Shown: piece by piece, positions 44,401-56,330 of the stretch
How positions within the stretch are numbered: position 1 is the first letter of the stretch
Layout: each line of letters opens with the position of its first letter
Assembly: GCF_030272615.1 (NCBI RefSeq)
Contig: NC_081406.1
Location: forward strand, 231,560,396 to 231,624,395
DNA: 64,000 nucleotides
Direction: 5' to 3'
Origin: Cryptomeria japonica
Lineage: Eukaryota > Streptophyta > Pinopsida > Cupressales > Cupressaceae
Made by a program: the position numbers and the translations under genes
The notes under the pieces: model-generated
The model's database searches: none
Told to the model about the DNA's origin: nothing
Seen by the model: only the letters and a program-made list of their open reading frames with translations

Positions 44401-45547
44401 GGTCTACACTTCACTGCTAAAGGTGGAGAGAGAGAGAGAAAAAAAATAAACTGGAGAAACAAATAGAAAAGCTACAGGCAGACCTGGAAAATAAAAAAAT
44501 CAAGGAGGAAAGCAGCAGATAGCAAGTGCAATGATTTACAGAAAAGGATAAAAAATTCAAGCTTTGCAGGAGAAATTGCAAAGCAGGAGAAAAAGGATGC
44601 AAAATTGAAGGACCTGACAGAAAAAATGGCTAAAAGCAGTAAAAAATTGTTGAGAAAAAAGCCAGTTTTCAAAAATTATACAAAAGTTATGAGTCTGCTG
44701 CTACCGAAATGAAAAAATTACAGGACCTATTGGATCATGGGAAGGAAAAAGAAAAACATTTGCAAGGGGAAGTAGAGGAAGAAAGAAAAAAATGTGGACA
44801 AATGAAAGAAGACCTGCACAATGCAAATGATAAAATAAAAACTTTGGAGGATAGATTGAAAGATAATATGATAAATACAACGAAGTATATACAAGAAAAC
44901 ATTTGGTGGAAAATAATGCAGAGGAGTGAGAAGTTGTGTGAATGGTTTCAATTGACTGAAAGTATGAGACTATTTTTTATAAAAATCAAAGGGCACTATG
45001 AGAAGAGCATGCATGTTTATTCAAAAGAGGAAATGGCAAAAAAGATTCTAAAAGTAGTCTACAGTTCCAGTGACAGCTACTTGGCATCCAAGGGAATTAA
45101 GAGCCGCATTGATGCCATAGTTAAGACATCATCTATCATTCAAAAATGCTAGAAGCTAAGGGAAACATCAGAAGTTATGGAAAGTTGTGGAAAAAGATAG
45201 CGAAGCTGCAAGAAAAGAAAAATAATTTGATTAAACTTGGTTTTCCTAAGCCTGTTGACACATCAAATAAATTCATTGGAGAAGAATCTTACAAAAAAAG
45301 CATGGAGATAAAAATGAAGTTTGATTTAGACTTGCTTCCAAAGGACACAACTCCCAAAAGCTTTCTGGAATTCATCCAACCATTTACAACTCTAAATTCG
45401 GTATTGGATGAAATAGTGATGTCAAGTAAATCTTCTAAATATGGAATGTTGATGAAGTTGGAATTGACTTTCCATAGTTTACAGAATATTGACCTTCCAT
45501 CAGACGAAGAGTGGAGCACCCTACAAAACCTGACACAGTTTTCTTAA
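41443..45547 (+). pseudogene. Large G-patch and coiled-coil gene inside the hAT
   Basis: About 1370 codons of largely continuous coding sequence. The order is an unrecognised N-terminal part ('MYLSELVKTPGFTDEYHDIY', 'WFRDSISLLSFCLGLENDRE', 'YDWTPKIRMHGNKKNYNHFA'), a G-patch-like motif 'VEKMGFEGGGLGPRGEGIW' near 43410-43465, a Ser/Thr/Gly/Pro-rich stretch to about 44100, a long Lys/Glu coiled coil (44400-44900), and a C-terminal part ending 'SDEEWSTLQNLTQFS'. Frameshifts lie near 41760 (at an A run), 42780 and 44600-44700, with stops near 42537, 42681 and 43706. G-patches usually bind RNA or helicases. It converges on the transposase. Whether it is an element gene or a captured host gene is unresolved. 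Confidence 0.65.
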
Positions 45548-46563
45548 GAATCATAGTATGTATTGCACAATTTTCTTCTTTTATTCTTAATTTCAAGGTT
45601 TTATGTTTTTTCTATTTTCTATTTTGCTAATCCAGCCTATGAATCTATGATGCACTCGCTATTGCTATTTTGCTAATCTAGCCTATGAATCTATGATGCA
45701 CACATTGCACAGTGCAAAACTTCAGCCAGTAAATTTGTATTCTCAAATTCTCCCTTGCTTTAACATTTATGCATTTCTCTATTTCTGATTAGTAGATTTT
45801 AGGCACTTCTATTATCTATGTTTAATTTGTCATGGCATGAATTAATATTTAATTTTGAACTCTGTTTTTTGAATAGGAGACATCAAACATGTAGCAGATG
45901 TTAAATTGCTAATACGGCCTGTGATGGCCATATAAATCCGTGTTGAGTTTGTGATTTTGATGTTCAGTGTTCACATGTTGCAAACTTGCAATTTGACCTG
46001 AAGCTATTGTTGCTCCCTTGTTTCTATAAAAGGGAATTCAGGGTCATTTGCAATTTTGCAAAGGGTTCTAAAACTTTGTATTCACTTTTGCATGGACATT
46101 GGAGAATCACATAGGAGTTGTTGTTGCTCTCTTGTTTCTATAAAAGGGAATTCAGGGTCATTTGCAAAGGGTTCTGAAACTTTGTATTCACTTCTGCAAT
46201 TGGCATGGAGAATCACACAGATTGGTGTATTACTATTGAATGAATTGTATCATTTGGCTATATTTTGAAAGAATTAATGAAAATCTAAGTTCTCGACATG
46301 TGTATTACTATTGAATGAATTGTATCATATGGTCCTGAAATGTATCACACAAATTTGAGACTCAAACATGTATAAATAAACAATAAACGTCTCTGTATCA
46401 ATAAACACATTATGGTTTTTTTTAATTATGCTATTTTAAATCTGGAAATAGAAAGTTGAAAAATACAATTACAACTCAATATTAAATTCTAATTGCAAAA
46501 AGTAATATGCTTTTGTAATATGAATGATGAGATACAGTAATAAGATTAATAAATACCAATCTC

Positions 46564-49269
46564 TTATAGTTGCCATTCATCCTCATCAAATTCAATGCTT
46601 TCTTGATTCTCGTATGTGGTTTCTTCACTCTGAGTCTGAGTCTGCATATCTTCGCCGAACTGCATCTCAATGCTACCAGTAGGTTCAGTAGTCTCACTAG
46701 CACTTTGGTTTGAAGTGTTGCCCAAATCTCTTCTTTCACATTTGGACCTCCAGACTTGCAGTGCCCTATCGTAAGGAAAAGTGTGGACATCATACCTAGA
46801 TGTATAGAGCCTCAAGCAATTTTCCAAATTTTTGTCTAGATTGTTTCTTATCTTTGATTTTAGGAACCCCAAAGCACTGAAAACCCTCTCATCTTCCACC
46901 GAACCCAATATCATGGTAAGACATAAATCAGCAAGCTTCACATATTCTGGCATTGAATCACGTAAGGATGCGTTCTCAGCTATATATTTCCAAAGCCTTG
47001 TTACGGATCCCTCTTCGCGAGGGTTCTCCATTTTGGCATATTGTTCTTTCATAGTGTATACAAAATGAGATGATTGCTCTCCAAGATGAGTTTCATCTAA
47101 TATTCCATTTATAATTACTCCCTTCAATTATCTGGATATGCAAAATTGTTTTATCAAAGTCAATAGCTTACTTCGAAAATCAGATGCACTATTGAGGCTC
47201 TAATAATAAGGAAACACAATAGACATGGCTTCGAGTAGGTTGTCAGGAGGGAATCTACTTCTAATTTGTGAGGAAATATCATATGCAATTTTCTTCACAA
47301 AAGTAGTTACAGTCTCAACAATCTTGTCGAAATCTTCTTTTTTAACTCTTGCTAGTTTCTTCCTGGGGCACTTTCCTGGTTCCTCGAGGTCGACCGTGGC
47401 ATAGAAGTGCATTGGTATCTCAACTCCTTGTACATTGGCACATACCTCCCCATCTGCACTAATTTGTAAAAAGTTATTAGGATTGTTCAAATTTGTGAGT
47501 GTCCGCCACTTAACAATTTTTTCATCAGATAGTGTTGGTTGATTTCGATAGAGATTGTCGAGGGTCATGCATGTCATCTTATGCAGCGTAGCATATTCTG
47601 CAATATACATAGCTCTTTTTTAGGTAGCCTTCATAATATTCCTCATTTCCTCTAGCATGGGCAGAAGAGCTGCTAAAGTTAAGAGTGTCTCTAAATTACT
47701 TAACCTGCCAAGAAGTTCAGGAAATTTTGGTTGATCTGATTCATCGCGAGTTGTGTGAAATAGTCCAATCATGGATGGATATTTAGAAAACACTCTATGC
47801 ATTGGACCATCCAAAGAGATCCATCTGGTATCATTATCCTTGAGAAGCTTGTTCCCATCAGTTAATCCATCAGAAAAGTGTTGAAATTCCATAAATCGCT
47901 TGGGACTTCGACAGAAGTGTGAGTAGAGCTCTTTGATTAAAATTTCAATTTTTTTAACCAAAGCAAACTTGCTCACAATTCCAAAAGCTAGATTCATTCT
48001 GTGTGCCATGCAGTGAATTGCAGTAATGTACGGTGCAAATGAAGTTTCAATATTTGTACAAAGACCGTTCCTATGACCTTGCATTACTGAAGCTCCATCT
48101 TCTCCAACACAAACCAATTTTTTGTCTACCATCATGTCATCCATACCTCCATATTCAATTAAACTTCTCTTTACTAGTTGAAATAAATTTACCGTTGTCG
48201 TACTCTCCTTCATTTTAGAAATAGATAGTAGATGAGGTTGGCGGGTATGATTCTCTACAGTATAAACATGCATACATACCCATGAAGTATTGTCTACTGT
48301 CATAACTTCATCTAAAGAAAATGCAATGAAGTTTGACTCTCTTATTTTTTTCTGTGCATCTTCTTTTTCAACCTCGGCAAGACAACCTACCCATTCCCAT
48401 CCACTGTTTACTGACCAGTGTCTATTAGGATAGTTAGGAACTTTCAAAAAGTGTAATAAACCACTAATTGATGGGAAATTTGTCATAGCATGCCCTCTGC
48501 TCAAAATATGAAAAACAACGCTTAACTGAATAGCTTTTCCCAGATGTTCTATTTGCATTGCTTTTCCAAAAATAGCTTCAATAGAACCTTTAACTTTAGC
48601 AGGCTTCGTCTGTAATTTCTCATGAAAATAATACTCTTCAGCATTCCTCACATGGTTACATTCCTCCTTTGTTTTCCATCTTATCACTGATTTTTCAACC
48701 CCGTCTATCATTTGTTTTTCATAAACTTTACCCATATGCTTTTCTATGGTGTCAAATTTTAGCTGCAACCTAATTTCCTTGTTATGTTTCCAAGTGCAAA
48801 TCTTACACCTGCATTATATTGGAGGCTCACCTTCAATTGGATTCTCCATTGGTTCAATGAATGGATACTTTGATGCCCAATTAATTTGTAAATTCTTCAC
48901 TGACATATCCCACTCCCAATCCTTTTTTGATTGTGGTTCACCCTTTTTTGATATGGCTTTTCTTTTCCCCTTCTGTGCATTATCATCAATGGCATTATCA
49001 CCCAAGTTGATTATATCATTCCGGCTAACTTGGGTATCTACCAGATAATCTTCTTCAAGATCATCCTGATCTGAGATATCAGGTTCACCGTCATCTTCAA
49101 CATGCAGTGCAGGTGGCGAATTTTGTACTTGTACTTGTGATGATGTACCTTCTTGATTTTCACCACAATCTTTTCCAATGCCAAAGTATGAAGACAACGT
49201 TCTACTTTTTGTTGGCCTCTCCTGGCCTTCCCCACATTCAGGTTTCCTACCCCTCTTCCTGTTCGACAT
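46564..49269 (-). pseudogene. hAT transposase with four in-frame stops
   Basis: One frame of about 902 codons starts 'MSNRKRGRKPEC' and 'KSRTLSSYFGIGK'. A BED/TTF-like zinc finger follows ('CRCKICTWKHNKE' to 'DTIEKHMGK', near 48720-48815). The catalytic core shows 'NFIAFSLDEVMTV', 'LVCVGEDGASVMQGHRNG', 'AIHCMAHRMNLAFG' and 'DNDTRWISLDGP'. The C-terminal dimerisation domain reads 'LADLCLTMILGSVEDERVFS' and 'FLKSKIRNNLDKNLENCL'. It resembles the ZNF862-like branch of hAT. Stops at 48814, 47620, 47200 and about 47134 are all TAA or TAG, explicable by C-to-T change, and there is no frameshift. It would cut and paste the element. Confidence 0.9.
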
Positions 49270-49559
49270 CTCAAACGAAATAAAGGCTGCCAAAAAAATA
49301 TCAATTTGTTGAAGAAGCAATAATAGACTATAATGTATAATATACCACTTCAAAAATATAATCGCTCACCTTTAGGCTTTAGGTCACTAGCAGTCGCCAA
49401 TGCAGTCAACAACAATGATCTTCATTGGTCTAAAACTTCGCTATTGATCAGAATTCAGAGCCTAGAACCCACTAGATTGTGTTGAGATAGATCTGATCTT
49501 TGCATGTATCTAAATTTTATACCAATCCTTATATGACAAATTCCACGAGAATTTTATAT

Positions 49560-50022
49560 GGTATAAAAATATTTGGCGAATCCCGTGTAACTATAACACG
49601 ACTTATGTAATTTTCGAGGTGATTATAGGTCATCCAAATAATAGGCGAATACAATATAGTTGGCAAAAGTTAGGGTGAATGGAGACACACGTCGGCAAGA
49701 TGTCGGGCGAATTGGGTCCCCCTGGCTAACAAATCTTCACATGCCTATAGGCAAATTAAGGTCATCTATTAGGGAAACCTTAGAGAGTGTAGGCGAAACA
49801 ATTAAATTTACCGTGTGTCCACCATATATTGTATTGGCGAAATCATCGCATAGAAACATTTAATTGCATAAAACATATGGCGATCAGGTCGTGACTTTGA
49901 CGAAAATTGATAATGTTCTGGTGACATGGCCCCCCCAGTCGGTACAAAATATTCACCATTTCCGACACGGCCGATGTGAAAAATTCGCCATTGGTGAATA
50001 TTCACCACTAAAGTAATCTCTG
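49560..50022. repeat. hAT right terminal inverted repeat and subterminal GGCGA motifs
   Basis: Words TTGGCGAATCC, AGGCGAATAC, GGGCGAATTGG, AGGCGAAACA, TTGGCGAAATC and ATGGCGATCAGG recur before the terminal repeat, and TTCGCCATTGGTGAATATTCACC near 49983-50006 contains an inverted pair. The density matches the left subterminal region. From 49270 to 49560 lies the transposase 5' flank with no other gene. Confidence 0.75.
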
Positions 50023-50105
50023 CTACAAATATGGATATCTCATGAAATGATATAATAATGTCTTTCCAATCCACTAGAGTACATAACAATCTACACCAAT
50101 AATTC

Positions 50106-53100
50106 TGTAATGCCCCGCCAGGAACCCTAAAGGAAAAACAACACAACTAGGCAACTAAAGGGCGAAATAAATTTTTTTTTAAGATTAAGTGCATTAATTA
50201 TAACCATTGCACGTCTAATAACACAGCGGAAGACTAACACATGATTTCCTAAGGGTTACCAATGAAGATTAATCGTAGATTATATTAACACCATGGTTAA
50301 TCCAATTGTCCATTTAATTAGATAAAGTAAATGCTTAAGTTTAAAACTACACATACATCTAAATTCCATAACGAAAGAATCAAGTATTTCAATGCATTCA
50401 ATTTTCCATAAATCATTTATACACAAGATCAAAGCAACTAAATTAACATACATTCCACTGGCACAATATTACAATATCCATAATTACATGGCTTCCAATA
50501 ATACCACGGATTACAAAGTTACAATATCAAGGTTACATAAAAGTTTGATACAATGACCACAAGGTCTCAACTGAACAATGATCTAGAACATGAGTCGGTA
50601 CATGAACCACGAACCAAGAAACACCAACGAAGCCTTTCCTCACCTCAAGATACAATCCAAAACATCCGATGGGAAGTGGCACTACCACTCGACCATGTGA
50701 TCCCGAAATGGAACCACCCCACCGTGCTAGGAGATAGTAGAAAACCCTCAAGCAAGCAAAACAAGACAAGTACAAAAGAACTACATGACTCGGCAAAAAT
50801 CTATGTGACTCAACTCACAAACACTAGTGACTCTAAGGAGAGAGTGTCATCGCATAGCTTGATGGTTACCATGGTAGGCCTCCTAGGTTCCGGCTCTCTG
50901 TCCTGGTAACCTCTCTCGGCTTCCGGCTCCAACTAAATCTCATGCGGACCCTACCAATCCTTTCGTGAAGACAAGGTGGTAAGTTTGCCATTCCAGGCCT
51001 TCTCGTAACATTATGAGCCCTGTACAAGCACTTCACCTATGTATGAGGTACATTATCGTAATTAATATTTATTTCACTCCCCCCAATATATTATTAGATT
51101 ATCACTTTTTAACTAACTTTCAACGAGTTATCTTGTCATCCACTTCTGGCACACCCCCCACTTGAAAGCCACTCTCTCTCATAGGACACTAACAGAAAAG
51201 GCCTCTCTACGAGAACTCTATGGCAAAACAGACAACCATAACTATTTCTGACAAACCATAGGTGAAGGATACACAATCACTAACTCAGGATTGACCATTT
51301 GGAACAAAACACACAATGGCTCACATCCACAAGGTTATACAACAACACCTGACCAAGGAGATAAAATAGCATATGACACAATGACAACTCAACCAGAATT
51401 GCAACAAAATTAAGCGTGACTGCAAACACCATTTGCAAAAGATCCTAATACAGGCAATCTTTTCTTAAAACAGTCAAAACCATAAATAACTTGCAATTAA
51501 AGATTTTCCAGATAATAAGAAAATACAACTATTTTAATACAAAGAAATCAATCTGTCATTTGTCCAATAAAGTTAAATAAAATCATATAAAAATTAACCC
51601 CCTAATTATATGTTCATGATTAATTTTACAAATAAACTCGATTAGATTATATTAATAATTTAAATTAAATTAAAAATTAAAAATTATATATAATAATATA
51701 ATATAATTACATAAATATATATATTCTATGAATATAAAAATATATAATTATATCACGTTAAAATATATAATAAAAAGAACATTTAATTTTGAAATATCTT
51801 TCATTTCCAAAATAACATAATTAAAACCATAGAAAATAATATATATAAGTTAAGGGAAATTGTTTTATTATATTATTTTGGAGAAATTATGTATTAATTA
51901 ATTTCCCTTTTAATAAATTTGATTGGAAATAAATTTTGGTTGAAAATAGAATTTATTGGTTTTTAGGTTATTTTATGTTAAAAAATAAATTAATTAATTA
52001 AATTAAATTAATAAAAAAAATTAAAAATTAAAAATAAAATAAAATAATTAAATTAAAAAAATAAAATAAAAATTAAATTAAATAAATAAATAAACTAATA
52101 TATATATATATAATTTATTTCCAATCAAATTTATTAAAAGAGAAATTAATTAATACATAATTTCTCCAAAATAATATAATAAAACAATTTTCCTTAACTT
52201 TTACTAACACAATAAATTTAATTAATGATTAATTTTATTTCTAAAATAACTAAATAATTCCACACAAATACACAAATATTAAAAAGGATTGCCATAGCCA
52301 AGTATCGAAACAAAAATCAAACAAGAGGGAATATTTTCTCTAGTAATCTCATTCCTCCCAAATCTTGCAATTTTCATGCACAATAAAAATCCTGGCAAAT
52401 TTTGCCATAATAACTTTTCCCAATCTTCTCAAAATTTTAATCTAAAAACACCCAAAAAATAACTTCTTTCCATAAACCAAAAATTAACTTCAGGAATGGA
52501 CTTTAGCCAAGAACAAGAAATAATCAGACAAGATTTTTAGATTTGACAAACATCTTAACACACACATCATTCAGAAAGAAGAAATAAATAAAATATTTTC
52601 TTTAAAACAAACAATCAAATGAAGCCACCCAACCTGGTATAACTTTCCTGGAAGAAATCTGTAGAAGAGAACCAATCCTTCAACAAGCTTCCAAATAAAT
52701 TTCTCTTCACCTAAATCCCTAACCTGTTTCATGTGTATCCTAAAATAATGACCTATTTCCCTTTTTAAACTAAAATTCTAGGTTGAATATTTTTTTCCCC
52801 AAAAAAACCTAAATTTAGAATAAAAGCAATTTTATTTTCTTTTCTAATTTCCTAACAAAGGATAAGTTAACATGCAATAATTAAAAATCATTTTTCTTTC
52901 TTTTCTTTTCTCATGCAATTAATTTTCTAAATAAAGAAATTAAAGCAATAGTATAATTCTAATTAATTCTTTTATTCATTTATTTATTTATTTTATTTAT
53001 TCTTTTATTCTATTTATTCGTTTATTTATTTAAAATTCTAGGAAACAATAAATGCAATTAATCTAACTTATTTTTCCACTAAAATTTGAATAAAATATAT

Positions 53101-53848
53101 TTCTAAAATCATGCAGCTTGCAACTTAATTTAATAATTTCTTTTAATTAATTAAATTTATAATCTAAATGCATACATAATTCAACTATGAGATAATTCCA
53201 TAAACTTAATTTATTAATTAAATGCACTAACCACACAAGCTGAACAAACCTCAAGCAAATACTCATAAAAAGATCAAACAACAAAATACAAAGGCCGACC
53301 AAACTGACAGAACGACCAACTGACGACACTCACACGAGTGTAACTGAGTAAAATAAGGTCAACTACTATCTCCTCCACTTCCATCGGAAAATATAAGGCA
53401 CGCTCAGACCTGTGAAGCCAGGTGGAGACGATACCTCGTACCTACCCGATACTTGTACTTGTAATATCTTACATCACCGAACCACACATGCATATATATA
53501 ATATAGAAAACACGACATACACACAGATGAAGGAGAATCGCGATGTTCCCTATCTCACCGAAATGAGTGAAGGAAAATCGTCCCCTTGCATCCAATACAC
53601 TCGCAGACACGCAACATATAATTACACATTGCATAGATAAAGTAAAGTGTCAGTACATAGCAATAATCCATAAAATGTCATAAATCACAAGTACTGAAAT
53701 ACTTCAAATAAATTATGCATCTCATATCCAGATAAAGCATGAAATAATGTCATATAAGTCTGAATAACACATCATGGTAATGTATCCACTGAAAGTAAAC
53801 AATAATAAAATATGAGTCTAATAAGTTCAAATGAGTAGGGGTACTACA
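50106..53848 (-). mobile_element. Solo gypsy LTR, 3.7 kb, related to element A LTRs
   Basis: Starts TGTAATGCCCCGCC, ends GGTACTACA, and is flanked by a perfect aattc duplication (50101-50105, 53849-53853). Excision restores the element A LTR. Scattered similarity to the element A LTR (for example near 50990-51060 against 10860-10930, and 53400-53470 against 13150-13210) shows a sister family. No internal domain is left. An AT-rich fold-back occupies 51855-52203. Confidence 0.9.
51855..52203. repeat. Near-perfect inverted repeat, arms about 90 bp
   Basis: The arm at about 51857-51945 (AAGTTAAGGGAAATTG...) is almost the exact reverse complement of the arm at about 52110-52200 (...CAATTTTCCTTAACTT), separated by about 165 bases of low-complexity A/T sequence. 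It may be a small fold-back or MITE inserted in the LTR. Its transcript would form a long hairpin. Confidence 0.85.
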
Positions 53849-54621
53849 AATTCAACTACAAGCTGAAGAGGCAAAAGAATCCTCATCAACGCACTCAAAC
53901 ATCTAATGAAGAGAAAATCCCAATGGAAAAAGACATCAAACCACCTAACCATGTGGAACCAATAAAGGAACCATGACCCCATGCTCTTGATAATGACACA
54001 AGATCCCACACACACTCTAAACCTAGGTTAACACCTAACTACCAAGGGACATGAATATAACAACATCCACGATCGAATACAATTACAAAGCCATAACTGC
54101 ATCCACATCACAAGGCTCAACCAATAAAGTAAAAAGATAACAACCACCAGAGGCTACCCAACCAACAAGGCATAAGGAACTAGGACAAACATAGGGAAGA
54201 GTGTCATCACATGTTATCACCACAAAAATAGGGAGATCCTCAGACATTACACCCCGACACCCATGATACCCCATACAAAATCGTCTCAACCTTTGAGAGA
54301 ATTAAGGGAGTTCGGTTTGCCTCTCCAATGCCTTCCCAATCCCATCCTGAGTTCGTACTAGCACTCTAAGGTCATGAGTGGGGCACCAAAACATTTTATT
54401 ATCCTATTTAGATGAATTCCTGATACCCAAACCATATAAATTAATTATTAAAGTTGTCACTTGTTTAACAAGAAAACTTCCAATAAGATTTCCTGGTAGT
54501 CTAGACCTCCAGGCATCCTTACAAGGAACCTCCTGGTAGTCTCATGACCCTGACACTCACTTGAAAAACCACTTTTTCAAACCATGTTCCAAGACCTTAG
54601 GGTAAAATAAAATATATAAAT

Positions 54622-55722
54622 TGTTTCCATGCTTGAATGTTGTAAATGTTGAAATAGGGAATAAGGATGATCACAAGATCCTTAACTATCAAACCAATTC
54701 CAAACACAAATCAATGAAATGAAAGAATTGAATAATTAACCTAATTCAAAACCCCCTCAATTGCATTGTAGCTTCCATTGTTATCCTCCTTAGTTGTTGT
54801 TGAATGGCTCTTGGATATTGCAGTGATTTCCTACATAGATTAGTAACTATTTTGAAGACTGTGATCTAGCTTGAAGATGAGAAAATGGATTGAATTTATA
54901 AATTTTCAACACAAAGGAGGTGAGAATTTGAACTAACTATTGATTGATAAATAACTAAAATGGATTGATCAGTGAACTCAATAGATTTATTTGTTAACAG
55001 AATTTATTAGAGAGTGAACTCAATTGATTGGAGAGTGGACTCAATTGATTAACCTGTAGACTGAATAGACTAGTCAGCTGACTAAATTGATTGAGATATA
55101 ACTGATTAGATGGATTAGAAGACTGAAATGATTGATTAGTCATAAAAAGCTAATTTTGAGTAAAAATGGGAGATTGGGGAGTTAACTGAGTTAACTAATT
55201 TGATCAATTAGTTTGATTTCACCATGTGTTGTAGGATTTTGAAATTGAATTTGATTTTCATTTTCAATTTGGCTTTGAATTTGGACTTTCTAATGCTAAA
55301 ATGCACATGAAATTAACTGAAATTCACATTTGGTGAAATGTTAATTTGGAAGAATTGAAATTAAGTGAAATGATATGAAATTTGAATTTGGGGAAAATGA
55401 AATGAAATGAATTGGAATTAGAATTTGGAGAATTAGAAGAATAATTAATTAATTTAAATGAAATTATTTAAACATTAGAAATGAAATTTAATTAAATAAT
55501 AAAGATTATTTAACTAAGAAAAATATCGGAATTAATTAAATAATTAATATGTAGAAGAGGATTAATTGATTAAATTGATTTGAGAGTAGAAATTGAATAA
55601 TTGGCAATTTTGAATGTGATAATCAGAAGAAATAATTAGTTTAATCAAATAATTAAAGAATTACTTAATTAAATAGATGAATAATTAGTATGTGATCAAT
55701 GAGACATTTTTAGGTGTCTACA
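54622..55722. mobile_element. LTR-like insertion, 1.1 kb, in the element A 5' LTR
   Basis: Comparison with the 3' LTR near 11150 shows an insertion that starts TGTTTCCATGC and ends GTGTCTACA. Flanks are taaat and taaac, a five-base duplication with one difference. The TG...CA ends and size fit a solo LTR or short LTR element. The interior has loose repeats such as GATTGGAGAGTGGACTCAATTGATT and, in its right half, GAATTTGG-AAATGAAATG words. No coding sequence is seen. Confidence 0.7.
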
Positions 55723-56019
55723 TAAACAACAAGGCTCTACCATAATAATCACATGATGGCCATTGGTACAAAATGACATAATGCCAAAATATCATAGCTC
55801 ACATCATCTAACTCTAACCAAGAGCCATGATAGAAAACACAACAATCACATGCAAGGCATAAATCATCTTACTCTAGCCATAGAATACCAATATCCAATT
55901 CTAATCAAGAAAGACATCCTGGAAACATCACAGGAAAATCAAAACATCCAAAAAACACCCGCCTCTGGACTGACAGAAATAAACTCAAACTATAAAAATG
56001 ACCAAAGACAAAAAATAAA

Positions 56020-56330
56020 GCAAACTAGTGCATATATAGATTGAAATAGCGTATATACAACAAACACAAGTGCCTTTATTAATCAAAACAACGCTTATAA
56101 ACCACAGATTAATGCATTCACAAAATAGTACAACGCATATATTAGCCAGAATGGCACTTTTGCTTCATAAACTACCGCATATACAACATTCTATAGAGCA
56201 TATGTACCACATAGTAGCACTTACAAGCCACATAATGGTGCATCCACTTAATCAGACAACACATACACCAGACAAGGTAGTGCATACACAAGATAAAATA
56301 GAGCATATACTCATAATGACTTAGACATGA
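56020..56330. repeat. TAGYGCATATAC motif array, 5' LTR copy
   Basis: Equivalent of the array at 11460-11790. Words include TAGTGCATATATAG, TAGCGTATATAC, AACGCATATAT, TACCGCATATACAAC, TAGTGCATACAC and TAGAGCATATAC. Confidence 0.6.

Larger units (their letters stand above)
38037..50022 (-). mobile_element. hAT DNA transposon, 12 kb, with cargo genes
   Basis: The insert is 11,986 bp and is flanked by a perfect 8-base duplication ctacaaat (38029-38036, 50023-50030), the hallmark of hAT. The termini pair 11 of 15 bases (TAGGGATAACTTTAA on the left; CAGAGATTACTTTAG as the right end reversed). Removing it restores the element A LTR exactly. Inside are a transposase (46564-49269, minus) and three other coding segments (39076-39591 plus, 40292-40910 minus, 41443-45547 plus). 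GGCGAA-type words crowd both subterminal regions. It is much longer than a typical hAT of about 3-5 kb. Confidence 0.93.

Noticed and set aside
44150..44672. Minus-strand hydrophobic frames opposite the coiled coil
   Set aside because: Antisense of Lys/Glu-rich codons gives Phe/Leu/Ser-rich shadows; there is no independent support.
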